Shown in pieces: positions 7,095 through 15,196 of a stretch of DNA of 15,570 nt. Where the stretch lies: assembly GCA_937894065.1 (NCBI GenBank), contig CALCST010000029.1, positions 1-15,570 of the forward strand. Direction: 5' to 3'. Position 1 is the first letter of the stretch. Every line of letters begins with the position of its first letter. The notes beneath the pieces are model-generated. The model was not told where the DNA came from, did not search any database, and saw only the letters and a program-made list of their open reading frames with translations. The translations under genes and the position numbers were made by a program. The stretch is from an uncultured Parabacteroides sp. Lineage in GTDB: Bacteria; Bacteroidota; Bacteroidia; Bacteroidales; Tannerellaceae.

Positions 7095-7889
7095 ATGAAA
7101 CAATATATTGATTTGCTTAATCGTGTGATGAACGAAGGCACTTTTAAGGAAGATCGTACAGGAACAGGCACGATTAGTGTTTTCGGTCATCAGATGCGTT
7201 TCAATCTTGAAGACGGATTTCCTCTTCTCACGACCAAAAAACTTCATTTAAAATCTATTATTTATGAATTGTTATGGTTTCTGAAAGGTGACACAAATGT
7301 GAAATACCTCCAGGAAAATGGTGTGAGAATATGGAATGAATGGGCTGATGCTGATGGTAATCTCGGTCATATATACGGTTACCAGTGGCGTTCATGGCCG
7401 GATTATAAAGGTGGTTCCATCGACCAGATAAGCGAGGCTGTGGAAACTATAAAGAATAATCCTGATTCAAGACGTATAATTGTAAGTGCTTGGAATGTTG
7501 GCGACCTGGACAATATGAATCTTCCTCCGTGTCATGCTTTCTTCCAGTTTTACGTTGCAAACGGAAGACTTAGTCTTCAGATGTATCAGCGAAGTGCTGA
7601 TATATTCCTTGGTGTTCCGTTCAATATCGCATCATATGCTTTGCTGCTGCAAATGATGGCGCAAGTAACCGGATTGAAAGCAGGAGATTTTATCCATACT
7701 CTGGGTGATGCACATATTTACAGCAATCATATCGAACAAGTAAAACTTCAGTTGACTCGCGAACCTCGCCAGTTGCCTAAGATGGAACTTAATCCGGAAG
7801 TTAAAAGTATATTTGATTTCAAATATGAAGACTTTACGCTTACGGGATATGATCCTCATCCGCATATTAAGGGAGTGGTTGCAGTGTGA
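7095..7889 (+). CDS. thyA: Thymidylate synthase
   Basis: The product is 264 residues, the same length as the E. coli enzyme and nearly collinear with it. ThyA methylates dUMP to dTMP using methylenetetrahydrofolate and releases dihydrofolate. Key residues fall at the E. coli numbers: Arg21 (phosphate), Arg126 and Arg127 from the other subunit, the catalytic Cys146 in LPPCHAFFQFYV, Asp169 in SADIFLGVPFN, Asn177, His207 and Tyr209 in GDAHIYSNH. The ATG at 7095 is chosen because it starts MKQYIDLLN directly after a promoter; an ATG at 6984 would add 37 residues overlapping the intergenic repeat. folA follows after 53 bp on the same strand, the usual pairing because DHFR regenerates the folate that ThyA oxidises. 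Cytoplasmic. Confidence 0.97.
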   Translation: MKQYIDLLNRVMNEGTFKEDRTGTGTISVFGHQMRFNLEDGFPLLTTKKLHLKSIIYELLWFLKGDTNVKYLQENGVRIWNEWADADGNLGHIYGYQWRSWPDYKGGSIDQISEAVETIKNNPDSRRIIVSAWNVGDLDNMNLPPCHAFFQFYVANGRLSLQMYQRSADIFLGVPFNIASYALLLQMMAQVTGLKAGDFIHTLGDAHIYSNHIEQVKLQLTREPRQLPKMELNPEVKSIFDFKYEDFTLTGYDPHPHIKGVVAV

Positions 7890-7942
7890 GAGAAAGGTTA
7901 CCTTGTCAACTTAAAAATTAAAAAACTCAAAAAACTATTCAA
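7890..7942 (+). repeat. Repeat-derived leader fragment before folA
   Basis: ccttgtcaactt (7901-7912) equals 8600-8611 of the right repeat arm, in the same orientation relative to the following gene. The A-rich stretch after it contains aactcaaaaaact, close to aactcaaaaact in the leader of the epimerase gene read on its own strand. Three genes in the window therefore begin behind related leader sequence. Confidence 0.5.
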
Positions 7943-8440
7943 ATGCCGCAGATTACAATAATAGCCGCAGTAGCAGAAAATGGTGCTATCGGCAAAAATC
8001 AGCAGTTATTATGTCATTTGCCTAATGACATGAAAAGATTTAAAGAACTTACAACAGGTCATGCAGTAGTAATGGGACGCAAAACATTCGAATCTCTTCC
8101 AAACGGAGCACTACCAAACAGAAAGAATGTTGTGCTTACAACAATGCCGGAAGCAGATTTCGTAAATTGTTTCCCTTGCGATTCAATGAGCGATGCACTT
8201 GAACTTTGTGAAAACGAAAAAGAAATATTCATTATTGGTGGTGCATTGGTTTACCGTCAGGCTTTGAGTAAGGCAGATAAAATGTATATAACAAAAATAC
8301 ATGCAGAATTCCCTGATGCTGACGCATTCTTCCCTGTTGTTGACTGGAGCCAATGGGAAGAAACAGAACACCAGGATTTCCCTGCCGACGAAAAGCATCA
8401 GTATGCATATAGCTTTATTACATATGTAAGAAAGGGATAA
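7943..8440 (+). CDS. folA: Dihydrofolate reductase
   Basis: The product is 165 residues, normal for a bacterial DHFR, reducing dihydrofolate to tetrahydrofolate with NADPH. Motifs: ITIIAAVAENGAIGKNQ at the N-terminus, LPNDMKRFKELT with the catalytic acid Asp29 (Asp27 in E. coli), VVMGRKTFESLP near 43-54 for the cofactor, and IIGGALVY near 97-104 with the Gly-Gly cis peptide. Odd point: residue 24, at the place of E. coli Trp22, is Cys (codon TGT, one base from TGG); that Trp lies in the folate site of most DHFRs. The gene is 53 bp downstream of thyA and is probably co-transcribed. A weak A/T-rich hairpin after the stop (about 8439-8461) is the only terminator-like sequence before the next gene. 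Confidence 0.96.
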   Translation: MPQITIIAAVAENGAIGKNQQLLCHLPNDMKRFKELTTGHAVVMGRKTFESLPNGALPNRKNVVLTTMPEADFVNCFPCDSMSDALELCENEKEIFIIGGALVYRQALSKADKMYITKIHAEFPDADAFFPVVDWSQWEETEHQDFPADEKHQYAYSFITYVRKG

Positions 8441-8521
8441 AAAGCTGTATTTATGCTTTATTAACCCTAATCTTACAACTTTTTGCTCTTGAAATCAATC
8501 TAATAGTAAAGAAAGAAGTGG

Positions 8522-8626
8522 AGGAGTCAAGGAGTTAAGGAGTAGTTATTGGAAGTTAGAAGGAGTTAAAAGCCAATAGTTTTCAGTCATTACTATCAAC
8601 CTTGTCAACTTGTTCACTCGTCAACT
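8522..8626. repeat. Right arm of 105-bp inverted repeat flanking thyA-folA
   Basis: Reverse complement of 6872-6976 at about 86 percent identity by hand count, without gaps. It ends 16 bp before the ATG of the macroglobulin gene and covers an alternative in-frame TTG at 8610, which favours the ATG at 8643. The strand facing the macroglobulin gene is purine-rich with aaggagttaaggagt-like units. Confidence 0.85.
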
Positions 8627-8642
8627 ACTAAAAACATTGCCT

Positions 8643-11600
8643 ATGATTTCAAGAGCATTTTTTATATCTTCACTTTTGGCAATAGGAATTGCCGGAAGCA
8701 GTACATTCATTTATGGTAATTATAAGAATTACGATAAAAGTGAAATCAGTGAGATTATCCAAAGCAAGGATACAGAGAAACTGATAAAAGAACTTGTTAC
8801 GAAAATAGATGAAAATCTAGAAAAAGATACTGACAAGTTTCCGGAAATTATCGTAGAAACAGAGCAGTATATAAAAGATATGGAAGAATCCGCATCGACT
8901 GCATTTCTGCATTCGCTTTTAGCGGAAATGTATTCCATATATTATAATGCCAACAGATGGACCATCGACCAACGCACTTCTCTACAGGATTTTGTCCCGG
9001 AAGATATAAGAGAATGGAGTGCGAATATTTTCGACAAGAAAATTCAGGAAGAACTAAAGGCTTCCCTCTCTCCTGCCGAAATATTGCAAAACGCCAAAAC
9101 AGAATCTCTGGGAGATGTTATCAAGAAAGGTAAAGATTCGGAAACTCTACGCCCGACATTATTCGACTTTCTTGCTTTCCGTGCCATAGATATCAAGGCA
9201 GATGACGAATGGTTTGAAATGCTAAAATCTTTTCATCTGAAAGACGGTAATAAAGATGCTTTGATTAATGTGGAACTGGAATATCTGAATTTCCGCAGAA
9301 GAAATAAGCCTTACCTCAACGATACCGAATACAAAACTGCACTGGATAGTCTTGCCAACTCTGCAGGAAACAGTCTTCTTGCCATTGAGGTTGCCATTAA
9401 GCAGTTTAATTTATATGAACAGTCTGTTTACGCAAAAATTAGCGACCGCAATTCAAGAACTTCTGCCATTTACAGCAAATGCAAGGAATACATAAATATA
9501 TATAAGGATAATCCAAGAGTAGCAATCTTCGAGAACAGACTTGCGGAAATGGAACAGTCTTTTATAAGTTGTTCCGGTAATAGAAATGTATATCCGGGTA
9601 AAGATTTGGAGCTGAAATTAGAATACAAAAATCTTGATAATGTAAAGGTTTGTATATATCAGAACACAAATCTGCCGGTAAATGCCACCAGAGATGAAGA
9701 CAAACACAAAGGCAGGAAAGTTGCAGAAAAGAGTTTTGCCTTGAATCATCCGGATAAGTTCAGCCAAATGGATACGACATTACATATCCAAATGGATAAA
9801 CCCGGATTATATATTTATGAAATAAGCGACAGCAAAGGAAAGCTGAAAACTAACGGTACGTTCAGTGTCAGCCGCCTTGCTATGGTTACACGTCAGCTGG
9901 AAGACGGGGCAACTGAAGCTATAGTTACAGACTTCATGAGCGGTAAACCAATTGAAGGTGCAACTGTCATTACTTATAATGTAAGCAGGAAATGGATTTC
10001 ACAAAAGTTGGAAACCTACAAAACTGATAAAAACGGGAAAGCTATTCTTTCCGCAAAATTCAGGAAAGAGCGTGAAGTTGCAAGAGCTGTTTATGGCAAC
10101 GACACTTGCTATCTGAACAATGTATTACCATATTATTATGTCAACAATCCGACAAAAGGAGATAATATGGAAGTTGAACTGTTCACAGACCGAAAGATTT
10201 ACCGTCCGGGACAGACTGTTTCCTTCAAAGGCGTTTGTTATGTAAGGGATTATGAAAAGCCTTATGTTCTGGAGAATAAGAATATTTCTGTGATTTTCCG
10301 TGACGGAAACCATAAAGAAATTGCACGTAAATCATTCCGGACAAACAGTTTCGGCTCATTCAACGGTTCATTTGAAATCCCGGAAACTACAAAGAACGGG
10401 AATTTCACTTTGTCTGTGGATGAAAGATATTTCAACAATATTATGGTTGAAGAATATAAGCGCCCTTCATTTCTTGCCGAGTTCGAACCGATTGAAGGAG
10501 AAGTGTTCTTCGGAGATGAAATGTCTCTGAATTGCGTTGTCAGGACATATTCAGGAGTGAATCTGCAAGATGGAAATGTTAAATGGAAAATTGAAAGACA
10601 TCCTATATGGATATTTGCAAGATATTCATACTATGACAGCAGCAGCCGTCAAGTGGCTGAAGGAAATGCTGTAATCAATAGCGAAGGTAAGTTCTCAATA
10701 CATTTCACTCCGAAAAAAGATAATGACTTCAATGGTAATGATGATATACAATACAGATATATTGCCTATGCACAAATAACAGACAGTAAAGGTGAGACTC
10801 AGGATTGTGAGGTTTCTTTCTGCGTCGGTGACAAAGGTTTGAATATTGGTATCAGTGCAGCAAACACATTAGATAAAGATAATTCTGATATTATAATCTA
10901 TACTCACACTGTAAACAGCAAGATTGTAGATAAAGAAGGTATGCTCAAACTTTATGAGGTTGACAACAATGGCAAGGAAGGAAAAGAAGTGGCAAAATGT
11001 AATTTCATTTCCGGAAAAGCTGTTGATCGAAAGTTTATTTCTTCTGTTCCTTCCGGAAAATATTTACTCAAGGCAGAAACAACGGACTCAAAAGGACAAA
11101 TTTGTTCTGAAAAGAGAGAGATTATAATATATGGAAAGGCGGACAAACGTCCGCCGGTGTTCAGACACACTTGGCTGATAAAAGATAATAAAGAATATTT
11201 GCCGGGCGAAAATGTAGAATTTACTTTCGGCACATCTGATACATCTGCCTACGTACTGTATGAATTGTTCGATTCTGAAGGCAAACGTTTCCATTCTGAC
11301 AGATTTGTCCTAAGCAACGAGAATAAGAAATTCAACATGCCTTTTGAAGAAAAACATGGAAAAGGATTTACTGCAGCCTTTATGTTTATAAAGAATGGAA
11401 AGCTATATCAGGATTATTTACAGGTAAAACGTAAGCAAGAAGACAGAAAGATTAATTTCCACATAAATACATTCCGTGACAAATTGTTGCCGGGAAGTAA
11501 TGAACATTGGAGTTTCAAACTGACAGACAAAGATTCTCTTCCTGTTAAAGCTGAAATTCTTGCCGGAATGTATGATATTTCACTTGATGATATTGTAAAG

Positions 11601-14270
11601 TTCAACTGGAATTTTAATCCTAATACACTTACGTTCCTTAAATATAACACCTTCAGCAGTGGTTGGGCTTTTGACAGTTATAGTGAATATGACAGCGAAA
11701 CAATCAAAGGAAAAGAGGTGAAGGAGTATTCGTTTGATATAATGTATGAAAACTGGTATAATGCTCTTAATAATATCAGATACGGACGAAACTTCACTTT
11801 ACGCGGTATGGGATTGAGCAAATCTGTTGCTGCAGCTCCGATGGCAAACGATGCAATCGAAGTTAGAGAAGATGCCGCAGTTTTGGAAGAAAGTGTGGTG
11901 ACAAGTGATGAAAAATCCTTCTATTCCGTAGAGCAATCCGCCGTGACTGGAAATACCGGCAGCCAAATGTCAATAAGAAAGAATTTCCAGGAAAATGCAT
12001 TCTTCTATCCAGTGTTGGTAAGCGATGAAAATGGAGATTTTTCGTTCGACTTTACTATGCCGGAAAGCAACACGACATGGAAACTGCAAATGCTTGCCTG
12101 GACAGACAGCCTGAAATATGGATATATCCAAAAAGAAATAGTAACATCCAAGCCGCTTATGGTCCTGCCTTCACTGCCGAGATTCTTCCGTGTGGGCGAC
12201 ATTGTGTATATTTCATCACAGATTATAAACCAAAGTGGAGAAGAAGCAAAAGGACGTGCCCGCCTTGAATTGTTCAATCCGGAAAACGGAGAGCCGGTAG
12301 TTTGCCTAACAAAGTCGCAGAAAGTATTTGAACTTGCTGCAGGAGAAATTACAACTGTCAGCTGGTCGTTCCAGGTTCCGGAAGTAAAAGATGGTGTAAT
12401 CGGCTGCCGTATTATTGCAGAAGGAGATAAATTCAGCGACGGTGAGCAAACACTTGTCCCGGTTCTGTCAGACAAAATCATGCTGACTGTAAGCAATCCT
12501 TTCTTTATAAATAAAGAAGGTAAAAAAGTGATTTCACCAAAAGAAGAACAGGATGGCAAAGTTATTCGCAGCATTGTTGAAATATCTGCAAATCCTGTAT
12601 GGTACGCCATTCAGTCGTTACCGGCATTGTGTGAAGCACGTAACGAAAGCAGCCTTTCATGGTTTGCTGTATATTACAGTAATATTCTTGCAAATCATAT
12701 TGCCAACAGTAACCCGGAGATCAGTAAAGCAATAGAAATTTGGAAGGCGAAAGGGAATTCAGAACTTGTCTCAAATTTGGAGAAAAACAAAGAGGTAAAG
12801 AATATTCTTCTTGAAGAAACTCCTTGGGTCAGAGATGCAGAAAACGAAACGGAAAGAATGCAGCGTCTGGATTTACTGTTGCAGGCAAACAGGGCATCAC
12901 AAATGCGACAGACAACTTTAGAAAAACTTATTTCCAAGCAAAATCCGGATGGCGGATGGAGCTGGTTCGAAGGAATGAGAGGAAACAGATTCATCACCTT
13001 GCAAATTCTCAAAGGAATGGGACAGCTTGTTGAAATGAATGCTGTGGAATATAAGCAGGAAGAAAAGGAAATGCAAATCAAAGCTCTCCGTTTCCTTGAC
13101 AACGAAATAAGGAAAGAATATGAAAGACTGACGGAATCAGAAAATAACATCAAAGATTACATTCCATACGACGAACAGATTGAATATTTGTTCGTAAGAA
13201 GTATGTATCGTGATATTCCTGAAGGCGACGCTCGCGATGCCTCACGTTTCTATACTGAGCAAGCCAAGAAATATTGGAAAAAGCTCTCAATCCATAACCG
13301 CGCTGCATTGGCTGTTCTTCTGTGGAGAAATGGAGATAAGGAAACGGCTCAGGATATATTGAAGTGGTTCCGAAAAACTGCAACCGTTTCTGAAGATAAA
13401 GGTATGTTTTGGGCAAACAACAGAAGTACATCTTACAGCAAATATTCTGTAATCGATACTCATTGCCTTATTATGCAAGCGTTCCGCGAAAGCAAATCTG
13501 ATAATGTCGAAATAGACTTGATGAAGCAATGGCTGCTTGCCCAGAAACGTACTCAGCAGTGGGAATCAGAGCCAGCAACAATGAATGCAATCCATTCATT
13601 GCTAACTGACGGTACAAACTGGCTTAGCGAAGGAAACGAATGTGTTATTTCGTGGAATGGAGAAACTTATTCAACTGAAAATGAAGGCAACATTATTGGA
13701 TACAGCAAAATTGTAAAGGAAAAAGAAGTTTCTGGTAATGTATCTTCAGATATTGTTGTTGAAAAGAAAGGTAATGCACCAGCTTGGGGCGCTGTATATC
13801 AGCAATATTTCGTACCTCTCGACAAGGTAAGAAAGAACAAAACAGACCTCAACATAGAAAAGAAAGTTTTCGTTGAAGTAAATAATGGAAAGGAAATCCA
13901 ACTGAAAGAAGTTACAAAGGATAATCCTTTGAAAGTTGGCGACAAGGCTATAGTCCGCCTGACTGTCCGAAGCGGAATGGATATGGACTTTGTATGTATA
14001 AAAGATTTACGTGCCGGATGCTTCGAACCTGTTTCACAAGTTTCAAAACAAGAATTCCGTGAAGGAATTTCATTCTTCCGAAGCCCTAAAGATGCATCAG
14101 AAAATTTCTTCATTGATTTCCTTCCTGCCGGAACTTTTGTTATTGAATATCCGGTTTATGTAAGTCGAGAAGGTGAATACTCTGGTGGAATTTGTACAAT
14201 CCAATGTTTGTATGCTCCGGAATTTATATCCAATACGGAAGGTTACGAAATTGAATCCACCGGCAATTAA
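8643..14270 (+). CDS. Alpha-2-macroglobulin family protein lacking the CxEQ thioester
   Basis: From ATG 8643 the product is 1875 residues. It begins with an export signal (MISRAFFISSLLAIGIAG) without a lipobox. Regions in order: a mostly helical N-terminal part (about 25-305); macroglobulin beta-domains, including the hallmark DRKIYRPGQ (about 516-524) and VEEYKRPSF near 600; a flexible Ala/Ser/acidic stretch (about 1059-1108) where a protease bait region would be expected; the A2M domain with IRKNFQENAFFYP and MPESNTTWKL (about 1109-1190); and a helical thioester-type domain (about 1315-1690) with NPDGGWSWFEGMRG. Family members trap proteases through a Cys-x-Glu-Gln thioester; here the aligned four residues are SSLS (1336-1339), so no thioester can form. 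The C-terminal beta-domain has LRAGCFEPVSQ. A role in envelope protection is inferred from the family. No pbpC-like partner is adjacent. It ends at a strong terminator. Confidence 0.9.
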   Translation: MISRAFFISSLLAIGIAGSSTFIYGNYKNYDKSEISEIIQSKDTEKLIKELVTKIDENLEKDTDKFPEIIVETEQYIKDMEESASTAFLHSLLAEMYSIYYNANRWTIDQRTSLQDFVPEDIREWSANIFDKKIQEELKASLSPAEILQNAKTESLGDVIKKGKDSETLRPTLFDFLAFRAIDIKADDEWFEMLKSFHLKDGNKDALINVELEYLNFRRRNKPYLNDTEYKTALDSLANSAGNSLLAIEVAIKQFNLYEQSVYAKISDRNSRTSAIYSKCKEYINIYKDNPRVAIFENRLAEMEQSFISCSGNRNVYPGKDLELKLEYKNLDNVKVCIYQNTNLPVNATRDEDKHKGRKVAEKSFALNHPDKFSQMDTTLHIQMDKPGLYIYEISDSKGKLKTNGTFSVSRLAMVTRQLEDGATEAIVTDFMSGKPIEGATVITYNVSRKWISQKLETYKTDKNGKAILSAKFRKEREVARAVYGNDTCYLNNVLPYYYVNNPTKGDNMEVELFTDRKIYRPGQTVSFKGVCYVRDYEKPYVLENKNISVIFRDGNHKEIARKSFRTNSFGSFNGSFEIPETTKNGNFTLSVDERYFNNIMVEEYKRPSFLAEFEPIEGEVFFGDEMSLNCVVRTYSGVNLQDGNVKWKIERHPIWIFARYSYYDSSSRQVAEGNAVINSEGKFSIHFTPKKDNDFNGNDDIQYRYIAYAQITDSKGETQDCEVSFCVGDKGLNIGISAANTLDKDNSDIIIYTHTVNSKIVDKEGMLKLYEVDNNGKEGKEVAKCNFISGKAVDRKFISSVPSGKYLLKAETTDSKGQICSEKREIIIYGKADKRPPVFRHTWLIKDNKEYLPGENVEFTFGTSDTSAYVLYELFDSEGKRFHSDRFVLSNENKKFNMPFEEKHGKGFTAAFMFIKNGKLYQDYLQVKRKQEDRKINFHINTFRDKLLPGSNEHWSFKLTDKDSLPVKAEILAGMYDISLDDIVKFNWNFNPNTLTFLKYNTFSSGWAFDSYSEYDSETIKGKEVKEYSFDIMYENWYNALNNIRYGRNFTLRGMGLSKSVAAAPMANDAIEVREDAAVLEESVVTSDEKSFYSVEQSAVTGNTGSQMSIRKNFQENAFFYPVLVSDENGDFSFDFTMPESNTTWKLQMLAWTDSLKYGYIQKEIVTSKPLMVLPSLPRFFRVGDIVYISSQIINQSGEEAKGRARLELFNPENGEPVVCLTKSQKVFELAAGEITTVSWSFQVPEVKDGVIGCRIIAEGDKFSDGEQTLVPVLSDKIMLTVSNPFFINKEGKKVISPKEEQDGKVIRSIVEISANPVWYAIQSLPALCEARNESSLSWFAVYYSNILANHIANSNPEISKAIEIWKAKGNSELVSNLEKNKEVKNILLEETPWVRDAENETERMQRLDLLLQANRASQMRQTTLEKLISKQNPDGGWSWFEGMRGNRFITLQILKGMGQLVEMNAVEYKQEEKEMQIKALRFLDNEIRKEYERLTESENNIKDYIPYDEQIEYLFVRSMYRDIPEGDARDASRFYTEQAKKYWKKLSIHNRAALAVLLWRNGDKETAQDILKWFRKTATVSEDKGMFWANNRSTSYSKYSVIDTHCLIMQAFRESKSDNVEIDLMKQWLLAQKRTQQWESEPATMNAIHSLLTDGTNWLSEGNECVISWNGETYSTENEGNIIGYSKIVKEKEVSGNVSSDIVVEKKGNAPAWGAVYQQYFVPLDKVRKNKTDLNIEKKVFVEVNNGKEIQLKEVTKDNPLKVGDKAIVRLTVRSGMDMDFVCIKDLRAGCFEPVSQVSKQEFREGISFFRSPKDASENFFIDFLPAGTFVIEYPVYVSREGEYSGGICTIQCLYAPEFISNTEGYEIESTGN

Positions 14271-14285
14271 GTTCTGAAAAAAAGA

Positions 14286-14322
14286 TGCCGATGTTTTTTC
14301 AGAAAAGTGCCGACGTTTTTTC
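14286..14322. repeat. Duplicated 15-mer at the terminator
   Basis: tgccgatgttttttc (14286-14300) and tgccgacgttttttc (14308-14322) differ at one base and are 22 bp apart. The second copy is the 5' arm of the terminator hairpin. The first could also pair in part with the 3' arm at 14347-14360, so two alternative hairpins are possible. Confidence 0.55.
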
Positions 14323-14360
14323 TTGAACACTGCAGTGTTTCCACAGAAACGTCGGCACTT
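14305..14360. terminator. Nested two-tier bidirectional terminator
   Basis: Perfect 14-bp outer stem: aagtgccgacgttt (14305-14318) with aaacgtcggcactt (14347-14360). Its loop holds a second perfect palindrome, aacactgcagtgtt (14326-14339). A T-rich tail (attttatata) follows on the plus strand, and on the minus strand the stem is followed by a short U-run from 14303-14306 and more T after that. It lies 34 bp after the macroglobulin stop and 46 bp past the stop of the convergent lipoprotein. Confidence 0.85.
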
Positions 14361-14406
14361 ATTTTATATAATATATAATAACCAGAAATTCAAAAACTTC
14401 CAAACT

Positions 14407-14817
14407 TCAATCATTTTTCTCGAATTCCCGGAAAACATCATTATCATAGAAACAAATATGATTCAAAGGAGAAATCCATGCCTCAACAGAAACACTATCT
14501 GTATTTAAATATAATGTTGGATGCTTGTATAAATATTTTCCGTTTGTAAGAATAACAGAATCACGTGTTGTCTGCAAATCCTTATCATAAACTGTAGTTT
14601 TAGTTGTAATAGTAAAACTATCCCCAGTAAAATAAATTATTTGATCTTTAGGAAATTCAACCGGAGACAAAGATTTATCACTACTATAATAATACTCTTG
14701 AATGCCTATCCATTCCGTATCATTTAAAACCTGTTCTTCACCATATTTCATGTCCTGTTCATCATTTGTACAGGCAAAGAAGCAACATGAAAGAATTAAG
14801 AATAATAATTGTCGCAT
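14407..14817 (-). CDS. Small hypothetical lipoprotein
   Basis: The product is 136 residues. The start MRQLLFLILSCCFFACTNDEQ gives a classic lipoprotein signal with lipobox FFAC, Cys16, and an acidic +2 region. After the anchor come alternating beta-strand-like segments (TEWIGIQEYYYSS, DQIIYFTGDSFTITTKTTVY, GKYLYKHPTLYLN, SVEAWISP, HICFYDNDVFREF). This pattern is that of small lipocalin-like beta-barrel lipoproteins of Bacteroidales that begin with a W-containing first strand, but I cannot assign a named family and propose no function. It is transcribed leftward, convergent with the macroglobulin gene, and shares its terminator. No promoter with a full -7 match was found upstream. Confidence 0.75.
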   Translation of the reverse strand: MRQLLFLILSCCFFACTNDEQDMKYGEEQVLNDTEWIGIQEYYYSSDKSLSPVEFPKDQIIYFTGDSFTITTKTTVYDKDLQTTRDSVILTNGKYLYKHPTLYLNTDSVSVEAWISPLNHICFYDNDVFREFEKND

Positions 14818-15057
14818 AGCTTATTTTATTTGAGGGATTTATGACTATATAGTAAAAACATTTTACACTGTAATTTTGTTTATTTAACTTTGTTTTTAAC
14901 AAAAAACATCTACTATTAAATTCAACTTCTGAATAATAAATTAATATTCCGAGCCTCAAATCACAAGATTAGACTGTAATACAAATATTTACAAATTGCG
15001 TGAAACATAGTTTCAGAAACTTCATGTATAGTAAAGATACAAAATATGGGAATAAGA

Positions 15058-15123
15058 CAAAATATATACGGATGCAGGTACGAATATATACGGACGTATT
15101 TCAAAATATATACGGAAGGACGC
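15058..15123. repeat. Three-copy 22-bp-period repeat (atatatacgga core)
   Basis: The core aatatatacgga ends at 15072, 15094 and 15116, so copies are exactly 22 bp apart. Copies 1 and 3 share the 15-mer caaaatatatacgga (15058-15072, 15102-15116); copy 2 has cgaatatatacgga. A decayed fourth copy (caaaatatggga) starts at 15040. Just before the third copy, tatttcaaaatat (15097-15109) also occurs at 15198-15210 over the 3' end of the neighbouring Rpn-like gene. Confidence 0.75.
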
Positions 15124-15149
15124 AAACGCGGGTTCGACCCTAGAAATTT

Positions 15150-15185
15150 TATGTCCGTACCAAAACAAAACTTGATACGGACATA
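15150..15185. repeat. 10-bp inverted repeat carrying the same tacgga word
   Basis: tatgtccgta (15150-15159) and tacggacata (15176-15185) are perfect inverse complements around a 16-base loop. They share the tacgga word of the neighbouring tandem repeats. The position, 11 bp after the stop of the leftward Rpn-like gene, would suit a transcript end, but there is no clear U-run on that strand, so I do not call it a terminator. Confidence 0.6.
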
Positions 15186-15196
15186 TTTTGACTGAC

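Larger units (their letters stand above)
14818..15196. other. Intergenic region with repeat cluster
   Basis: This 379-bp region holds no supported gene. It contains a short hairpin (tgaaac 15001-15006 with gtttca 15010-15015), the 22-bp-period repeats at 15058-15123, a 10-bp inverted repeat at 15150-15185, and gggttcgaccc at 15130-15140, which resembles a tRNA T-arm but has no tRNA around it. Confidence 0.6.

Noticed and set aside
8439..8461. Terminator after folA
   Set aside because: The hairpin ataaaagc/gctttat has an unpaired base and almost no GC, and no real U-run follows. Too weak to call.
12005..12610. 201-codon leftward ORF inside the macroglobulin gene
   Set aside because: It is antisense to a well-conserved coding region, resembles no family, and its length is explained as a shadow of the real frame.
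15121..15145. tRNA T-arm-like sequence gggttcgaccc
   Set aside because: Only the T-loop-like hairpin is present. No acceptor, D or anticodon arm could be found around it on either strand.
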